Counted from the stretch's first letter, positions 31,631-42,745 are shown. The stretch: 64,000 nucleotides of DNA from Hyposmocoma kahamanoa (GCF_003589595.1 NW_020653851.1:21135274-21199273), one strand, 5' to 3'. A program made the numbers and translations. The notes: generated from the sequence alone by a model not told the origin.

Positions 31631-33044
31631 TGTATAATGAAAGATATATCAACTAAAGGCTTAATATTAATGTGTATAATAAATCCTCAATATAACAAAC
31701 ATTATATATAATGATTAGGTAACATAATGAATTAATGGTGTAAGTATTACCAGTATAATGTATTAAATATATAAGACGTTATTTCGTTTTATAAATAGTT
31801 GAAGCGCCTAAATGAACAAATTAGCAAATGAAAGAATGAGGAATGTTTAATTATAATCAACTCAAGCCCATCAGAAATAATTTTTTCATACCAAAAATAG
31901 GATTTCTCATCGAAATACCTACTGGTTTCGCATAGAAATTTAATAGTGACACTTCGCCGGCCGCTGCCGCGGCACCGTTATGGTCGCAGTTCTAACCTAG
32001 GGGACGTATCAGTTCTATTAGATTATTTATGTGTTTTCGAACCTAATACTCCTCGCTGCGCTCGTCATTGTACTTAAATAACACTGGGAACATATTTAAA
32101 ATAAATTATACTCAGTGAATGTTGTATCTGAAATATTTATATAAAATGTAGATAGATTATGCCAGTGGTATATTAGATTGAAAGTTGTTATACCAATCGT
32201 CTATTATACCCAATGACCAGTGACCTTTATATCATGCAAGAATATGTCAAATGTCTGTATACCATTTCTTCATTTATCGCATGTTCGTGAAACGCGCGTT
32301 TGCATCCCTGCTAAAAGTCACCCTTTGTAACCGCCCATAAATTAATAATTATATCCGTTGAGCGTTATATCGACCAAAAGTATGTCATTTATTATTATAT
32401 CTTACTGTCCCTTTCTGCCACAAAGCGGTAATTGTGCATTATACAGTGGCGCGGGTAGCCGCTAAAACTACTGGGCCACTATAATATAGCGTATGCCATC
32501 GATGCTATAAGAACATAATTATTTTACCTAAAGTTTCCATCTCTCTAGTAAATCTATTTCGTAGAAATAAGTAAATGTCTTATAGTGATTGCGAGCTCGC
32601 GCAGATTGGATATCGCTTCTATTCAGCTGTCGGTGACAGTCGATAAAGGACCGCTATGTCTATCAGAGGACGATCTTATAATACGCCCGAAGCTATTTAT
32701 ATTAACAATGCCTTCTATGATTTACATTGTTCCATGTTTTCTACTTAGTGTAACTGAAACGCGTTCTATTATTTAAAATTGAGAATAAAGCAGAGACGAT
32801 TATGGCTAGCCGAATGTACAGCCTGTATTTAAATATACTCATGGTCATATTCAGGGGGACGCTAAAAAAAGTTTCATAATGATAACAACGTTCAAATTCA
32901 CCACTGTATATACCTACCACAACGTTGTACCGAACGTTTTATGATTGAAGTCATTCTTTATTCAAATAAACAACGTTTTTATGAACCACAGGCTTACAAA
33001 TAACCAGAACGTTTAATCTTTTTTTATGATGTTAACCTATACGC
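31631..33044. other. No gene seen
   Basis: AT-rich with short frames only. The 63-residue frame at 32585-32776 has no recognisable motif. No tRNA-like boxes. Confidence 0.45.
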
Positions 33045-33275
33045 ATGTCCATAACAGTTGCAATGCCACTCAGAGCTGTAAATCGCATAGAAGCACTGCC
33101 ACTGCGGTCACCCTGAGACATAAATTGACAAGTCCCATGTGCCTGTAATTTCACTAGCACCCTTACCCTTCAAAACCGGAACAGAGTAATGCTAACATTA
33201 CTGCTTGGCGGCAGAAATAGGTAAGGTGGCATTACTTCCCTGGACGAACTATTTCACAAGGACCTCTACTGCTTA
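33045..33275 (-). repeat. Family B repeat, partial
   Basis: From TGTCCATAACAGTTGCAATG to CAAGGACCTCTACTGC. The right end is missing. Confidence 0.6.
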
Positions 33276-33346
33276 CGAAAGAGATTGAAGTCATTCTATT
33301 CAAATTAAACAACGTTCATAAATGAACCATTGGCCACATATACATA

Positions 33347-34207
33347 GGGCGCACTATAAATTTCCGGAACTGGCCACTTACATAAACAATATTTAAAAGG
33401 TAATTATAACATTTGAAAACGGAACTCTTTGGCTGTATAATACAGTTTGTTTCATCTGATTGTCACTTGTTTTTACATTGCGGCGTCATTTTAGAAATTG
33501 GTTGTCTACATCACCATGGATTTAACTCGTGAAAATTTTCGTAGTATGATTTTCTACGACTTTAAGTGTAATTTAACAGGTCAGCGGAGCTTTGCTCGGC
33601 TTCACACTGCTTTTGGCGATAAAGCACCATGCAAGACGACTATTTATAGCTGGTTGAAAGAATTCAAACGCGGTCGTGTGAATCTCAGTGACGAATTTCG
33701 TGATGGTCGCCCGTCCACTGCTGTGAACAACAAAAACACCGATGCTGGGCGCCGCATTACCACGTACACCACCATTTGTTTGCCGGAAGTTATGGACAAA
33801 CTCCGTAAAAATAACCGTAAACGCCGTATCATCTTGCACCACGATAATGCCAGTTCTCACACGGCCAAACAGACAAATGAATTTTGAAGGTGAACAACGT
33901 TGACCTTATGAGCCATCCCGCGTACAGTCCCGACCTGGCACCTTGTGACTTTTATTTACATCCAAAAATTAAAAACCAGTTACGCGGTCAACGATTTTCA
34001 TCACCTGAAGAGGCTGTCGAAGAGTATGAAAAATATGTTTCAAAGATTGTCACGGAGGAGTGGCATAAATGTTTTCATAATTGGTTCATTCGCATGAAAC
34101 AGCGCATTAAAGCTAACGGAGAATATTTTGAAAAACAATAAATTCATTTCTGACCATTTATACAATTTTGTTCTTATTCATTCCGGAAACTTATAGTGCG
34201 TTCCACG
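33347..34207 (+). pseudogene. mariner transposon, internally deleted and frameshifted
   Basis: The inverted ends include GCACTATAAATTTCCGGAA at left (33351-33369) and TTCCGGAAACTTATAGTGC at right (34181-34199). TA dinucleotides lie near both ends (33345 and 34208), though the outermost bases differ. The ORF starts at ATG 33516 (MDLTRENFRSMIFYDFK). It keeps the N-terminal HTH region (KAPCKTTIYSWLKEFKRGR). It then jumps at about 33755 from the NNKNTDAGRR region to YTTICLPEV of the catalytic core, so roughly 140 residues with the first catalytic Asp are gone. The second Asp (HHDNASSHTA, codon 33843) and third (YSPDLAPCDF) remain with D34D spacing, but one T is missing near 33882-33885, shifting the frame. 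The C-terminus ends EYFEKQ at 34141. Ends may still be usable by a related transposase; the protein is not functional. Confidence 0.9.
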
Positions 34208-34315
34208 TATCAGAACGTGTAATCGAAATAAAAAGACGATTATAGTAATGTCAGCATTGCACTGCGTTCGGTTCTTGAAGAGTAGATTTAGTTTTAGAAG
34301 AGAGAACTTATATAA

Positions 34316-34585
34316 AGGTGACGGGCGATTCTTTGCGATTCAAAGGTCGCCGGCACTGCAACAATTATGGACAGGCGTGTCACTTACGACCAGGCACACG
34401 ACTTGTTCGTTCCATCACTTGGTTTGAATAAAAAAAACCATTCCCATTGCATTTCAGTAGCATTAGATCCCCTTACCTTTCAAAACCGGAACGCAGTAAT
34501 GCTTACATTACTGCTTGGCGGCAGAAATACGTAAGATGGCAGTGTTTTTCTGGACGAACTCTTTCACAAGGAGCTCTACTGCTAC
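34316..34585. repeat. Two family B pieces in opposite orientation
   Basis: Bases 34316-34435 are the right half in plus orientation (GGACAGGCGTGTCACTTACG). Bases 34455-34585 are the left half in minus orientation (CCGGAACGCAGTAATGCTTA to GAGCTCTACTGCTAC). The two halves are rearranged relative to the consensus. Confidence 0.6.
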
Positions 34586-34855
34586 TTAATAAATACATAA
34601 TCTAAATAGCATATATTTATTTATTTTTTATACAAACCAACGTTTCTGGCCCTGTACAGGTCACGACAGATTGAAATGACAACACGATCATAAGCGTAAA
34701 ACACACTGACAGCAGATGCGGGTCGGGCGCGTGTCGGGTCCGAAAAAATAGAAAATGAAACTGTTTTTCGTTTCGTTTCCTATGTTATAGCGCGCAGGTT
34801 CGTGCGGCGTTACTTGTGAAAATTACTTTGTTCGAAGCTTTTTGTGTCTCCTTTT

Positions 34856-35285
34856 ACTCGTAAGGCCTATGTGTGGACTTACACGCAGAGGGCGTACAAT
34901 GAACTTCGCGTGCAATACAACAACGTGTTCCGGGTGTTTTTGGGGCTACCGCGGCGGTGCAGCGCGTCCGGCATGTTCGCCGAGGCGAGGACTGACGGTT
35001 TCGCAGCCGTGGTGAGAAAGAGATGTGCCTCGCTGGAAGCACGGCTACGCCAGCCCCAACCGTATCCTGAGCGAGTTTGCGAGTCGCTGGGACAGCCCAA
35101 TATTGACCCGGACGTCATTGCACGTAACAATATGAAAATGTTAATGTTTCTGATTTTATATTTTAATTTTTTTATCTGGATTTTTATTGTTATACTAACA
35201 CTTAGTTCTTTATGATTTTAATTTTGTTTTACTAACATTTTTGTATGGACCACCTTCAGAAGTCTGAAATAAAGTTATTTTATTA
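34856..35285 (+). pseudogene. LINE C-terminal fragment with 3' UTR
   Basis: The frame reads YTQRAYNELRVQYNNVFRVF, then LGLPRRCSASGMFAEARTDG and RKRCASLEARL. The L-R-V-x-Y-N-N…L-G-L-P-R…C-S-A-S-G-M-F-A-E pattern is a conserved tail of a widespread lepidopteran non-LTR retrotransposon. The ORF ends near 35215, and AATAAA lies near 35268, so the 3' end is complete. The 5' part, including the RT, is missing. The GC-rich coding part contrasts with its surroundings. Confidence 0.7.
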
Positions 35286-35439
35286 TTACTTATGTGGCAG
35301 TAATTGTTTCGGACGGATGGTGGACGGATAAAGGGAGTAGACCCCAGGTATCATGATCACAGCTGAGTATAATTTACTTTTACTTCCTCAATTACCACAA
35401 AAAGGTTAGGAATAAAAAATATAGCATAAAACAATCTCT

Positions 35440-35615
35440 CAAAGAGAGAGACTACACAAATCTAGAAAACTAGGACCCACTTCCGATATCGCATCTGAGA
35501 AAATACGATAATCGCTTGTACACCTAGAGGTAAAATGATCCCTGTGCATTTCGGAACATTATTTTTCGGATTCGGATCTGATCGCAACGAATCGGAAGTA
35601 GTCGCAAACGCTCTT
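35440..35615 (-). mobile_element. Family A MITE-like element, copy 3
   Basis: It contains ATCGCTTGTACACCTAGAG, AATGATCCCTGTGCATTTCG and AATCGGAAGTAGTCGCAAAC, the reverse complement of copies 1 and 2. Confidence 0.6.
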
Positions 35616-36469
35616 ACTTTCCATTTTCAAATACTCCGTTTCGATTAACGAATTAAATCCTTCATGAATTTATGATTCCAATATTCCCCAAGACAACCTC
35701 GAACCCAATATGGTGATAAAGCGCATGCATGCATAATATTGCATAATCCGAGGCAAATACATCTCTCAATATTCCACGCTCGTCTATCGCATCCTATCCC
35801 TCTGTGATACTAGAAAAGCACGAACCAATGTATATTAAACTGCGTTCGCTTTACTCGTAGGCGAATTCTCACTAAAGTACTCGTTTATAAACTCACTACG
35901 TAAGACCATCTCAGCAATAGCCTGCCATTACTCACGCAGGACTTTTCATTTGGAGAATTTGGCGTAATGATTACGCTTCATTATACGAAATTCACAAGGC
36001 GTTTCTGCCCTGTAGATTTATACCGTACTGTATATGTAATGTATGGTACAAATCGCTGTAGTCAGTGACAAAGATCAATAACCTGTCACTCGTCTTACTG
36101 ACGCGTGTAGGTACGTGTTGTCCGAAATGATTTTGGTAAAAAAAAAATTATTACATATTTTTAGTTTTTTTAAATGTTAGATGAAAACGCAGCTGCGCGT
36201 TTGAGACACCGTGTCGCCATAGTAGAATCAGAGCAAGTATGGTAACACCATATTAATCGTCACAGCGCGGCTTGTATGTGTGCGCGCCCGCGGCGCGCCT
36301 TATACGGGCGAACACATTTGCATAACCTAAGGGTGTTCTAGCATTGCACAACAATGATCGACTCATCGGGCACTTAATTGTTATGCTAATGTGTGCGTCC
36401 GTACACGGTAGCGCGCACATACAATTAAGCCATGCACGGAGAGCAGGACGGCGCTGTGGTCACCAGAAT
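35616..36469. other. No gene seen
   Basis: A GC-rich patch with GCGCGCCCGCGGCGCGCC lies near 36280, within otherwise ordinary sequence. No recognisable open frame. Confidence 0.4.
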
Positions 36470-36600
36470 CAGGTCGTGGAAGCTTGCAAATGTGCAACCT
36501 GTACAAAAAAAAAGCGGAACTGACCTTGTCCACTGTAGACCTATCTCCGTCACTTCCACACTCTGCAAGACTATGGAACGTGTATACTCAAGAACCGTCT
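36470..36600 (+). pseudogene. LINE reverse-transcriptase fragment (N-terminal RT motif)
   Basis: The frame SWKLANVQPVQKKSGTDL, then RPISVTSTLCKTMERV, matches the W-K-x-A-x-V-x-P-V-x-K-K…Y-R-P-I-S-L-x-x-x-x-C-K-x-M-E block of CR1/Jockey RTs. The Tyr before RPIS is Cys here. Sequence on both sides does not continue the domain. Confidence 0.65.
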
Positions 36601-36894
36601 CCTGTTATTGGGTACCTGTGGCGTCGCTTGTGGACGCTACGGTATCGAAATTGTTAGAGAAATCGTGTGTAGGTATCTAACGTTTGTACAGACGGCAGCT
36701 CGTCAAGATACACTTGACGGGTGGAATTGAATGTGTCAACTATGATATTGTTATTTTTTTACTATCTATAGCAGTTGCAGTGCTACTCAGCGCTAAAATA
36801 ACAAAGATCTGAAAATACTGCCATTGTGCCCATCCCGCTGAGACATAAGTAAGTTGAGAAGTCTCTTGTGCCTTTAATTTAACTAGTACTCTAA

Positions 36895-37069
36895 GGGGCG
36901 TATTCCAGAACTCTACTCAATGCTCAAGTCAGGTCTTGAGCAGACTTGAGTATGATTTCAAGCACTGGAAATACGACCCTAATGGCAAGGACTTGAGTAT
37001 GAATTTCAGTGCTCACTGCAATACTCAAGTCCTGACTTGAGTATTGAGTAGAGTTCTGGAATACGACCC
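36895..37069. mobile_element. 175-bp palindromic MITE
   Basis: The arms of about 39 bases are inverted with few mismatches (GTATTCCAGAACTCTACTCA at left, and its reverse near 37043-37064). The ends are GGGGCG and CGACCC. TAA precedes it and TGA follows it, suggesting a 3-bp T-N-A target as used by PIF/Harbinger elements. Confidence 0.75.
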
Positions 37070-37072
37070 TGA

Positions 37073-37546
37073 GAGCGCGTTCAAATTAGCCACTGTTAGA
37101 AGCGTTGCAGAAGTGCGACCAAATTTTTAGTGATGTTTTAGCTTTCGACTCAGTTACGCGATGGATTCTGACGAAGAAACATTACTTTGCACACACTTCA
37201 CGTATAGATATTAAAAATGACTCAGCTGCTATGTTTTTTTCAGTTGTAGTTTCAGTTTCAAAATTGTCAACAAATTTTGGATGTAAATTTTCCCGTGCCT
37301 TTTTCATCCAGTCGATTGGAATAACTGGCGAAACTGCTATCTCAAATTGCAAGGTGTTGTTTTACATTGTCTATAAATTCTTCAATTCGATTTTCATCCA
37401 TCTTGGTTAATTTGAAAAATTAACATGTACACCTCACTAACCGTGACTGCAACCGATCGTGACTGCAGCGCGATTGTCGCGCGGCCGCCGCGCGGCTGCA
37501 GCGCTGCTGCAGCGCGTCTAACACAGCGGCTAATTTGAACGCGCCC
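37073..37546 (-). mobile_element. Harbinger-like non-autonomous element, copy 1
   Basis: The ends are GAGCGCGTTCAAATTAGCC and GGCTAATTTGAACGCGCCC in inverse. A CpG-rich subterminal zone (about 37455-37520) is dense in GCAGCGC motifs. On the minus strand a short frame starts MDENRIEEFIDNVKQH and meets a stop where copy 2 has Trp, resembling the start of a MADF domain, the second protein of some PIF/Harbinger elements. TTA follows the right end. It lacks a transposase. Confidence 0.65.
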
Positions 37547-37580
37547 TTATCCTTCAAAAATGGAACGGTGTAATACCACA

Positions 37581-38929
37581 GATGAATAACTCAAGTGGAC
37601 TGCTTATTTTCGTACTACAGATTGTAGCTCTGACAAGAGACGAAATTCCGTCTTATGTCTAGATGGCGCTAATCAATATTCTGGAAGTTGGAAGTTTATA
37701 TTATGTAAATGACCGTGGATACCAATTCATTTCTCTTTAAACAAAACTGACTTCTTACATTTCATATGTAAGAAGAGTCAGTTTTTTTCCTCATAATATT
37801 ATACAATTAAAGATCAAGAGCTAAAATTATTTTCCGAACTTTGACAAACATACGTGTCAATAGATGGTAGTATCACAAAATAATTTATAAATTAACGCTT
37901 CCTAATGTGGCTAGATGGCGCTAATCCTAATTTAAATAAAATAATAGCCGGCACAATCCATAAAAATCTGTGTAATAAGGGTCATCTAGTTGATTTTTTT
38001 GTTATCACTAGAAATTAGAGTAACTTTGATCAATTGCAGTTTGTCAATGTAAAACAAATTACTTACAAAAATAGCTATTTGTTACTCGTCGCAACATCTG
38101 GTGTACCATTAGATACTAAATACCCGACTATGCTTTCTTGCATCGTGGTTAGCAGTCCTATTGAGTTATTGGTTCATGGTTCATAAATTACCTCACAGCG
38201 AATAACAAATATCATTGAATTTAATGTGTCAACTATAATATTGTCAATAACTTAATCAAAAGCAATAAAGTGGCTGGGTTGCCGGTTTTCCATGAGACGC
38301 ATTTTGAGAAGTATGCGAAGGAACTTGTCAATTAAAGTCCACTCTCCGTCCTCGGGCGACTAGAAAGTCTAGAGCGTTCTATCTTTACGTCATTGATATA
38401 CCACCCATTTGCACAAAGTGCTTTGCTACTTCCTGCTTACGGTAAGGGAATAAAATAGCGTCCTTGCTGTAGCAAGACCACATCCGTAAAATTTGTATTT
38501 ATTTATTTAAACTTTATTGCTCACGAAATAGTACAAGCGGCGGCTTGATGCCATTAGGTATTCTCTACCAGTCAACCGAAGAGCTGCGTTCAGAATAAAC
38601 AACAGATAAAACAACTTTTGAAAACAGATGTTTCAAAAAAAGAGAAAGATTCTATGAATGAAATTGGTGGACAACAATTGTGCTTCAACATAATTGTAAA
38701 ATTTCTCTTAAAATCACCATTCAAAACCGAAACGCAACACTGCTTACATGACTAATAATGAATTAGTTATTAGTAATTAGTAAAAAGCCACGGAGGCTTA
38801 GTTGGCATTTTTTTCTCAATGATTTCTCAATTAATAATTTTAACAAACTAGTGAAGTAATTACACAAAAAATAATTTTTAATACAGTTGCTCAAAACGTG
38901 GTACTTTTCGCACTACAAATCGTGCGGAA
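37581..38929. other. No confident gene
   Basis: Mostly AT-rich. TTTAAACTTTATTGCTCACG at about 38508 with CTCTACCAGTCAACCGAAG nearby looks like a reversed LINE 3' UTR, without coding support. Confidence 0.4.
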
Positions 38930-39572
38930 AGTTGGATTTCTCGCACTAGTGCTTTTTACTTTTCTGTTGTTTTAATTTACTGTTGTTTTAAGTCTTAAAC
39001 ATAGAACTAAATAGATTGTATATTTATTTCATATTTATGTGCTTTGTGACGTAAGTCATTCGTTATTAAAACTTATATTTATTTACAAATACTATACATA
39101 TAATGAACGTATCGAGTGGAGGTCTCTGCCTACCCCTGAATGGGTGACAGGCGAGATTTTTATGTATATATTACAGATAAATTGTATCTCACTACCGTGC
39201 ACGGGTTCCTAAAGAAATTTAAACAAAAGTACCAGGACTTCATAATAAGAAAAATGGTTACAGACCGATATTACAGAAAATAAACAAAAACAGCACGTTA
39301 GAACTATATTTCCATAGACTTTTAAATAATGGTTGCAGTGGTTGTATTTCATTATTTTAATTTACTAGCAGAAAATGAGTTTTTTTTAAATACTGTTTTA
39401 TTTTACTTTCAATGTAGTTTTTTCGCAAATGTAACGTCGTAATGTAAATGTAACGTTAAAAAACGTCGTTTGATACACGTGCGGATTTGTCATTTTCACT
39501 TGTCTCGAGTCTTGACCCTCGCCTCTCTCGCCTCGACTCGTGAATAATGACTAACTTTCCGCACTTGTATCA
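38930..39572 (-). mobile_element. Family G element, copy 2, with inverted ends
   Basis: GTGCGGAAAGTT near 38931 and AACTTTCCGCAC near 39554 are inverted ends. The interior matches 28249-28720 in reverse, including TGCTTTGTGACGTAAGTCAT and GTGCGGATTTGTCATTTTCA. About 640 bp; no coding potential. Probably a non-autonomous DNA element. Confidence 0.55.
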
Positions 39573-40164
39573 AAAATAACTATTAATATTACAATGGTGT
39601 AACTTCCTGGCATTCAATAAAACTTAATTACAATAATAATAAATTTATTTATTTCATAAACTTTCAGGCACAATTTGACATTGCCAGTATTAAACTTACG
39701 ACGTTGCATTTAGGGCAAGACATCCGTATCTGAACTAGATAATTAATTATCTGTATTTCAGACATTAGCGCTCTTCCGTGAATACAAGAACATGTAACAG
39801 ATGTCAAAAAATAACATTGTCTTCTAAAGTGGGCCTAGAGATTTTAAGTTTCAATTTAAAATTACTTATAATTTGTAGGTGTCACAGCGAGAGAGGTGTG
39901 AAAGGATGTGTGGGTTAGAAGAGAAAAACTACTGTATAAAACTTCATAAGTTCTCGGTTTCGTCATAAGTCAGTTTACAGATATACTCTGCTCCCATATG
40001 TTTACATTCATTATTACATCTTTCGAATAGACATCAGAGGCCTGAATGTAAATTTGTAATCATTCCGACTCAACTATCGCGTTTGCGTTAATATTATTTA
40101 TTTAGATCTTGATCATTGAGTATAAAGTTTACATTAGAATCTTAAAACAAACATATTTGGAAGG

Positions 40165-40400
40165 TGGTTAAAGTGGGTGATACTAAAATTATTCCGGAAT
40201 TGATAACTTATGTCGTTCCACAGGGTTCCATGCTTGGTCCCTAACTTTTCTTAATTTACATTAATAACGTGAAAAACCCAAAATTAACTGCTTACATTAC
40301 ACTATACGCGGACAACACTTGTCTTTTTTTTATGGAAATGAACTTCAATCTATTGTTAAACAAGCCCAAGATGACCTTAATATATTACATATAACTTCAA
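40165..40400 (+). pseudogene. LINE reverse-transcriptase catalytic fragment, mutated
   Basis: Translation gives VPQGSMLGP, a stop, then LFLIYINNVKNPKLTAYITL and YADNTCLFF. These are RT motifs B (G/V-P-Q-G-S-x-L-G-P) and C (Y-A-D-D). The second catalytic Asp is Asn. With the stop and later shifts this copy is dead. It is probably CR1/Jockey type and is isolated from the other LINE pieces. Confidence 0.8.
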
Positions 40401-40718
40401 TATAACTTGCTCACCATCAATGGACAAGAACTAAGTATATGATATTTACAGCTAATAATCTCAGTGCACTTGGATAATATAAGTGTAAAACTAACTGTAC
40501 TTAAACGTGAATTTGTTCTGATATATTTATGTCAGTTATTTTATGCTTATTTATCTGTTATTTCTCATGGCAAATTAATGTATGTATGTTTTAAGAAATA
40601 AATGTCTTAAACCACACATTCTCTTTTGTTTATAGTAAAAGTTTAAGTAAAGTAATTAATATTAGACAACATCAAATACGTTGCTCTGTGATCCCAAAGT
40701 TAGTAGCTAAAGCGCTTG

Positions 40719-41090
40719 TGTTATGGAAATCGGAAACAACGACGGGAACACCCAGACCCGAGACTATATTTGTTTTGAAGGGTAAGGGTGCTGGTGAAAT
40801 TACAGGCACATGGGGCTTGTCAACTTACGTCTCAAGGTGACGGGCGCAGTGGTAGTGCCCCTTAGATCTTTGCAATTTAAAGCTCTGAGTAGCACTGTAA
40901 CTGTTACGGACAGACGTGTAGCTTACCATCAGTCGCACGACCTCTTCGTCCCGCCACTTGATGTTATATAAAAAACAAATATAGAAAAATGTTTCTCCGC
41001 TGACTCGACCGAGAATCGAACCCGAGTCTTCAAAGATGGCGACACCATGAAAACCGGTGTGCAAGCCATCGACCACCGAGATCGTCAGGT
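40719..41090 (-). mobile_element. SINE S2 interrupted by a family B copy
   Basis: SINE S2 sequence at 40719-40776 (TTGTGTTATGGAAATCGGAA, GACCCGAGAC) resumes at about 40973-41090 with GAATCGAACCCGAGTC (reverse B box), GATGGCGACACC and ACCACCGAGATCG (reverse A-box region). The interruption at about 40775-40972 is a plus-strand family B copy lacking its left end. Confidence 0.7.
40775..40972 (+). repeat. Family B copy inside SINE S2
   Basis: From TTTTGAAGGGTAAGGGTGCT to the CACTTGATGTTATATAAAA right end. It is left-truncated. Confidence 0.65.
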
Positions 41091-41150
41091 TATTGTACAC
41101 TGCTTGGCGGTAGAAAAAGTAACGTGGCAATACTTCCCTGGACAAACTAT
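41091..41150 (-). repeat. Family B left-end fragment joined to SINE S2
   Basis: ACTGCTTGGCGGTAGAAAAA to CCCTGGACAAAC. The same S2/B junction occurs at about 46862-46890. Confidence 0.6.
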
Positions 41151-41332
41151 AATAATAATAATAATAACGCACACACTCAACATAGTGCCGCACCAGGGAA
41201 ACCCTGTGTCGCGGGTGCCATGGACACACAGACAACCACAAATTACATCCAAGCTCACGAGAGAAATAAATGTAGGCCATACAAATATATCTCCCGGCAT
41301 TGTAACCGTTCGGCCACAAAGGCAGTTAAACC
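41146..41332 (-). mobile_element. SINE S1 copy lacking the B box
   Basis: The (AAT)n tail, GTGCCATGGACACACAG body and reversed head CCGTTCGGCCACAAAGGCAG are present. The segment holding the B box is deleted (CTCCCGGCATTGTAACCG), so its promoter is broken. Confidence 0.75.
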
Positions 41333-42394
41333 TCCGCATAAAACTGAAACCTACCGAGTTAAAGCACTTGAGCACGCTATGTGATTCTTATAATAACCGG
41401 AAACCGAACGGTAAAATTATTACACGCTCATAATATATATTGAGTTAAGTACATAACGCTTAACAAGATTAACCAAATAACAATAATTTGCATAGCCCAC
41501 CCTCGGTGTCAAGACAGAATATGATACACTAATGAATATACATTTGGTACATTGTTCCTTCTCGCTACGCACCCCGTGACGCCGGTGTTAGACGTCGTCG
41601 CCTTGCTAACAAAATTATTAGCTTTGTGAAACATAACAATTATACGACCCGCCATAAGGCAATGACGTCATTGGGGGAAAGGTACCGCTCGCGTTTATCA
41701 TTGTTATTGTATGGAAACTTACAGTACCTATTCTGTGAGTAGCTTTTATACAGTTCGGAAAATACTATACAGAGTGACAGGTTGAACGAGATGAATTTAA
41801 AGATTTAAAGTGGCGAAGGAGTAGCTAATACGCGTATCGAATATGTAAAAAACACATTTTTATTTAAAAAATACTTATTTTTAAATATTTTTCTCAAAGG
41901 AAAATTCTGTCTACAACATTTTGTAATACTCTGCGCAAGATCGAACATGCAGCGAGTGCTTTCCTTACCGGCCTCTGCACTTTCCCAGGAGTTTCGCACC
42001 CCCGCATCCGCTACCGCCTGGTTAGTTCGCTTGCTCTCTTGTGTTAACGGGACGTCACGTTGTCGCGTATTTGTTTTGCGTGGTATATCGGTATATTCAT
42101 CTGTGTAGCCTATGTAGTTCTGAGGAGTGCAGTGACATTCATAATGATGCCTTATTAGTATTAGCACATGATGCGGTGTTACGTTGTGGTATTTTGTGCA
42201 AATGATGTTATTAGTCGTGCTAAGGTCCTGTATCGAGAAACGTTCCTTAGTCGGCATCACGGACATTTATCTAGATAGACGCCGCAAGTGTACGTACTTC
42301 GCGTGCCCAAAGTAAGTGAAATTTACCGCCGCTGCTACACTTCAGAAGACGCCCGACCATTATCGTAGATAAACTCAAGTCGAAAACCCGAAAA
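41333..42394. other. No confident gene; one unrecognised 153-codon frame
   Basis: A minus-strand ATG frame of 153 codons spans 41805-42266 and is less AT-rich than its surroundings. I recognise no domain. It diverges from the THAP-like start at 42395. It could be chance or an exon of an unknown protein; confidence in coding is low. Confidence 0.3.
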
Positions 42395-42480
42395 ATGCAT
42401 AATTGTGCCATTATAAACTGCAAGAGCTCCATAACTGTGAGTAAACGGGTAAACAGGGCCGTTTCCTTCCACGGGCAAGT
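42395..42480 (+). pseudogene. N-terminal half of a THAP domain
   Basis: ATG at 42395 opens MHNCAIINCKSS, then a basic segment ending AVSFHG. THAP domains start with M-x-x-C-x(2-4)-C and reach a conserved F-H/F-x-F-P before an intron in many genes. Here CAAGTAAT gives a plausible splice donor (GT at 42479-42480) right after FHG; otherwise the frame stops at 42503. The matching C-terminal half does not follow nearby. It may be a first exon of a THAP-domain gene outside the window or a P-like transposon relic. Confidence 0.45.
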
Positions 42481-42504
42481 AATTTTGCAATCAGAAGATG
42501 CATA

Positions 42505-42720
42505 ATTTGTTATAATTGTTAATACAAAGATCGAATACTCAGAAAAAATCCTTCTATCTGGCCGGATTCGAACCGACGTCTACTAGTATACCGTGTCAGA
42601 CGCTATACCAATTAAGCCGCGGACTTCACGAATTTTTCTATGTGCTTGCGTCGTATCTTTGGATTTGGTTTTTCAACGACTTTTTAGCCGTAGCGCCATC
42701 TATGAGATACCTTTACAGCT
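42505..42720 (-). mobile_element. tRNA-containing repeat family S3, copy 3
   Basis: The minus strand carries a perfect B box (plus: GGATTCGAACC), TATACCAATTAAGCCGCGG as reversed A-box region, and the 5' extension ending GTAGCGCCATCTATGAGA on the plus strand. Confidence 0.75.
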
Positions 42721-42745
42721 ATCAGCCCCGTGCGCTGTCTTTACA

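Larger units (their letters stand above)
36767..37580 (-). repeat. Family B copy interrupted by two TIR elements
   Basis: Family B (minus) runs 36767-36894 and resumes at 37547 with TTATCCTTCAAAAATGGAAC at the matching point of the consensus. The 652 bases between are two adjacent TIR elements. Confidence 0.75.

Noticed and set aside
36900..37069. microRNA precursor
   Set aside because: The palindrome is bounded by T-N-A sites and has MITE-like arms, so a transposon explains it better.
40825..41319. 164-codon minus-strand frame and overlapping frames near 41047-41433
   Set aside because: They cross family B, SINE S2 and SINE S1 copies, with no protein motif.
41805..42266. 153-codon frame as a host gene
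   Set aside because: No recognisable domain, no splice or transcript support; kept only as a note.
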